A DNA stretch of 15,767 bases, taken from positions 1 through 15,767 of the forward strand of contig ONVR01000332.1 of the NCBI GenBank assembly GCA_900321335.1, read 5' to 3'. The notes below the pieces were generated by a model, which had not been told where the DNA came from, made no database searches, and was given only the letters and a program-made list of their open reading frames with translations. The DNA is from an uncultured Eubacteriales bacterium. GTDB lineage: Bacteria; Bacillota; Clostridia; Oscillospirales; Oscillospiraceae. A program made the translations under genes and the position numbers. Shown here in pieces: positions 13,590 to 15,767 of the stretch (position 1 is the first letter of the stretch; the number at the start of each line of letters is the position of its first letter).

Positions 13590-13616
13590 ATGGAAGTAAG
13601 GTGTAAGGCGAAATGA
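13590..13616 (+). CDS. Possible 8-codon leader ORF coupled to the flavoprotein gene
   Basis: Reads MEVRCKAK then TGA. ATG 13590 is 8 nt after AAGGA (13577-13581), a better ribosome site than the one in front of the main gene. The stop TGA (13614-13616) overlaps the main start ATG (13613-13615) as ATGA, the classic coupling layout. It may be a regulatory leader peptide, a remnant of a lost upstream gene, or chance; translation is not demonstrated. Confidence 0.4.
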   Translation: MEVRCKAK

Positions 13617-15451
13617 GTAAATTGTTTTTAACCGATCCACAGGGCGTCGATACCAAAATCGGCGTCATGCTGGATAAATTCAAAAGCAAGGTCAACGTCT
13701 ATCCCCCTGGAACATGTCCGCTGACGGTACAGCTGTCGCTGCTGGAGGCGTCCATGAATCAAACCTGCGGAAAGTGCGTACCCTGCCGTGACGGCCTGCC
13801 CCAGTTGGCGGGACTGCTGCGGACAATTCTCGAAGGAGACGCCACAGAGGATACGGTCGATCAGATGCGAAAGCTGGCGACCTTTATCCGTGACACGGCC
13901 GACTGTGCCATCGGCTATCAGTCCGCCATCGAGGTTCTCCACGGACTGGACAACTTCAAGCGGGAATACGACAGCCACATCAAGGAGCATCTGTGCCCCG
14001 AGAACGTGGGACAGAAGGTTCCCTGCATCAATATGTGTCCCGCCCATGTGGATATCCCCGCCTACATCGCCCTTGTCAGTGAGAAGGACTATGCCGGCGC
14101 CATCAATATGATCCGCCGGGATAACCCCCTCCCCACTGCGTGCGCCATGATTTGTGAGCACCCCTGTGAGGAGCGTTGCCGCAGAAATCTGATCGACGAC
14201 TCCATCAATATCCGGGGTCTGAAAAAATACGCCGTGGATCAGGTCCGGGCCGATAAGGTCAGCGTCCCCAGGGCAAACGTCCCCACCGGTAAGAAAATCG
14301 CCGTCATCGGCGGCGGTCCCGCCGGCCTGACCTGTGCCTATTTCCTGGCGCTTATGGGCCACAAGGTTGTGCTCTATGAGCGGCACAAGGCTCTCGGCGG
14401 CATGCTCCGCTACGGCATCCCCAACTATCGTTTCCCCAAAGACAGACTGGATGAGGATCTCAACGCGATCCTCTCTGCCGGTGATATTGAGGTCAAGTAC
14501 GGCGTCAACGTGGGCAAAGACGTATCGGTTTCCGACATCCGCAAGGAGCACGACGCCATTTTCGTCGCCATCGGCGCACAGAACGGCAAAAAGCTTCGGA
14601 TCGACGGCGTAGACGCCGGCAACGTGGAGTCCGCCGTGGAGATGCTCGACAAGATCGGAAACGGCGATATCCCCGATTATACCGGGAAAACCGTTGCCAT
14701 CATCGGCGGCGGCAACGTGGCTATGGACGCTGCCAGAAGTGCCGTCCGCTGCAATGCCAAGGACGTCCGGATCGTTTACCGCCGCAGACAGAACGATATG
14801 ACCGCACTGGAAAGCGAGATCGAATCCGCCGTTATGGAGGGCATCGAACTGATGACGCTCCAGGCACCCAAGTCCATTGAGAAAGACGAAAACGGCAACT
14901 GCGCTGCTCTGTTCGTCCAGCCCCAGATGATTGGACAGTATGACGCCGCCGGTCGTCCCAGCCCCATTGACGCCAATAAAGAACAGGTACGGATCCCCTG
15001 CGACGTGGTCCTCATTGCCGTAGGCCAGGACGTTGTCAGCAAACCCTTTGAGGAGTTCGGCATGCCGGCCAGCCGCGGGATCTTTACCGCAGGTCTGGAT
15101 ACGGCTGTTGAAGACCTGCCCGGTGTGTTTGTCGGCGGCGACTGTGCCACCGGCCCCGCCACCGCCATTCGCGCCATTGCTGCGGGGAAGGTTGCCGCCC
15201 ATAACATCGACGAATATCTGGGCTACCACCACAAGCTGCACTGCGACGTGGAGATCCCTCAGGCACGGGACAACAACCGCACACCTACCGGCCGGGCCAA
15301 CATTACGGAGCGTCCGGCATACATCCGCAAACACGATTTTGAACATGTGGAAAACCCGCTGACCTTTGAAGAGGCGATGCAGGAAGCCGGCCGCTGCCTG
15401 CGCTGCGATCACTTTGGCTGCGGCGTTCTGAAAGGAGGCACGGATCAATGA
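13613..15451 (+). CDS. NuoF-type Fe-S domain fused to GltD-like FAD/NAD(P)H oxidoreductase
   Basis: A 612-aa electron-transfer flavoprotein subunit, probably linking NAD(P)H to the Fe-S enzyme encoded next. Residues ~45-110 match the C-terminal 4Fe-4S part of NuoF (Cys52, Cys55, Cys58 in CGKCVPCRDG and Cys98 in DCAIGYQSA), but the FMN/NADH-binding NuoF domain is absent. Residues ~125-195 are the GltD-type ferredoxin domain (CINMCPAHVDIPAYI; CAMICEHPCEERCRR). Then come FAD site AVIGGGPAGLTCAYF (230-244), a second Rossmann motif AIIGGGNVAMDAARSA, and FAD-closing GGDCATGPATAIRAI. The tail has CLRCDHFGC (Cys595, 598, 603). The layout resembles SfrB-type NADPH oxidoreductase beta subunits and partners of formate dehydrogenases or hydrogenases. 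ATG 13613 has only a weak AAGG ribosome site and overlaps an upstream mini-ORF; the stop overlaps the next start (ATGA). Confidence 0.88.
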   Translation: MSKLFLTDPQGVDTKIGVMLDKFKSKVNVYPPGTCPLTVQLSLLEASMNQTCGKCVPCRDGLPQLAGLLRTILEGDATEDTVDQMRKLATFIRDTADCAIGYQSAIEVLHGLDNFKREYDSHIKEHLCPENVGQKVPCINMCPAHVDIPAYIALVSEKDYAGAINMIRRDNPLPTACAMICEHPCEERCRRNLIDDSINIRGLKKYAVDQVRADKVSVPRANVPTGKKIAVIGGGPAGLTCAYFLALMGHKVVLYERHKALGGMLRYGIPNYRFPKDRLDEDLNAILSAGDIEVKYGVNVGKDVSVSDIRKEHDAIFVAIGAQNGKKLRIDGVDAGNVESAVEMLDKIGNGDIPDYTGKTVAIIGGGNVAMDAARSAVRCNAKDVRIVYRRRQNDMTALESEIESAVMEGIELMTLQAPKSIEKDENGNCAALFVQPQMIGQYDAAGRPSPIDANKEQVRIPCDVVLIAVGQDVVSKPFEEFGMPASRGIFTAGLDTAVEDLPGVFVGGDCATGPATAIRAIAAGKVAAHNIDEYLGYHHKLHCDVEIPQARDNNRTPTGRANITERPAYIRKHDFEHVENPLTFEEAMQEAGRCLRCDHFGCGVLKGGTDQ

Positions 15452-15767
15452 TCACTCTGACGATCAACGGCGTCGTTGTCGACGTTGCGGAAAACACCAC
15501 GATTATGGACGCTGCCAAGTCCATCGGCGTTGAGATCCCCGCCCTGTGCTACCTGAAAGAGGTCAATGAGATCGGCTCCTGCCGGATCTGCGTGGTGGAG
15601 GCTGAAGGTGTGGAAAAGCTACTCCCCGTCTGCAACACCATGGCAAAGGAAGGTATGGTGATCTACACCGAGAGCGAGCGGGTCGTAGAAGCCAGAAAGA
15701 CCGTTTTGGATCTGCTGCTGTCCAACCATCACCAAAACTGCAAAAAAAAAAAAAAAAACGGCTCCTG
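15448..15767 (+). CDS. N-terminus of a large Fe-S enzyme: formate dehydrogenase alpha or [FeFe]-hydrogenase type (3' truncated)
   Basis: 106 complete codons are in the window. Residues 1-80 form a plant-type 2Fe-2S ferredoxin domain with Cys34, Cys45, Cys48 and Cys62 (ALCYL, GSCRICVVE, LLPVCNT), followed by the start of the His-ligated 4Fe-4S domain (SNHHQNC; His94, Cys98). This opening is shared by NuoG, [FeFe]-hydrogenases (HydA/HndD) and NAD-linked formate dehydrogenase alpha subunits, so the enzyme cannot be fixed here; the formate genes nearby favour formate dehydrogenase. The ATG overlaps the previous stop (ATGA) and has a strong AAAGGAGG (15431-15438). Oddity: 17 A (15742-15758) encode five Lys where C-x2-C is expected, removing Cys101 while keeping the frame; Asn-Gly-Ser and the expected next Cys (TG.) follow. 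A sequence error is likely. Confidence 0.85.
   Translation, partial: MITLTINGVVVDVAENTTIMDAAKSIGVEIPALCYLKEVNEIGSCRICVVEAEGVEKLLPVCNTMAKEGMVIYTESERVVEARKTVLDLLLSNHHQNCKKKKKNGS

Larger units (their letters stand above)
13312..13612. other. Divergent control region between formate channel and flavoprotein genes
   Basis: Two strong divergent promoters (minus 13354-13382; plus 13455-13483) with their -35 boxes about 72 nt apart. Between them is a 17-bp dyad TTTGTT-GTGGA-AACAAA (13395-13411). The right half is a ~120-nt leader with two hairpins, a purine-rich repeat and an 8-codon ORF, each listed separately. Confidence 0.6.

Noticed and set aside
13628..15448. 606-aa open frame on the minus strand opposite the flavoprotein gene
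   Set aside because: Shadow of strongly biased codon use; the plus strand carries clear family motifs, and the minus frame has no recognisable domain or ribosome site.

Overview
The window (about 15.8 kb, roughly 55% G+C by eye) looks like chromosomal DNA of an endospore-forming member of the Clostridia, most like the Oscillospirales/Ruminococcaceae-type gut anaerobes. The reasons are AddA-type recombination, a cotJ spore-coat operon, a CwlD-like amidase, clostridial one-carbon genes (fhs, fchA, a folD-like gene), an FNT formate channel, and sigma-A-like promoters with strong AGGAGG-type ribosome sites. No phage, IS, CRISPR, tRNA or rRNA sequence was seen. The lineage is an inference; no marker gene fixes it.

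Layout. (1) 1-4850, + strand: the 3' part of addA, then rpmE (ribosomal protein L31) with its own promoter and terminator, then hflX and a YigZ/IMPACT-family gene overlapping by 8 nt. (2) 4851-5170: a gene-free stretch rich in hairpins, followed by a small Cys-rich ORF whose 3' end overlaps radA convergently. (3) 7405-5304, - strand: cwlD-like amidase and radA, joined by an ATGA overlap and driven by a near-consensus promoter. (4) 8618-7558, - strand: a spore-coat operon in which CotJA and CotJB are one polypeptide, followed by the manganese-catalase-like CotJC. (5) 8963-12408, + strand: fhs, fchA and a folD-like gene, which together convert formate to methylene-tetrahydrofolate. (6) 13311-12535, - strand: a FocA/FNT formate channel. 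(7) 13613 to the window end, + strand: a NuoF-Fe-S/GltD-like flavoprotein, overlapping by ATGA the start of a large Fe-S enzyme (formate dehydrogenase alpha or [FeFe]-hydrogenase type) that runs off the window.

Regions 5-7 read as one formate/C1 module: formate crosses the membrane through the channel, is activated by Fhs, cyclised by FchA and reduced by the FolD-like dehydrogenase, while the flavoprotein/Fe-S pair probably exchanges electrons between NAD(P)H and CO2/formate or H2. The FolD-like protein lacks the two residues (Lys and Gln) needed for cyclohydrolase activity in bifunctional FolD, which would explain a separate FchA beside it. The other main oddities are the CotJA-CotJB fusion, an 8-codon leader ORF coupled to the flavoprotein start, structured leaders and a possible shared motif in the C1 promoters, and a run of 17 A that replaces an expected Fe-S cysteine near the right edge and is probably a sequence error.
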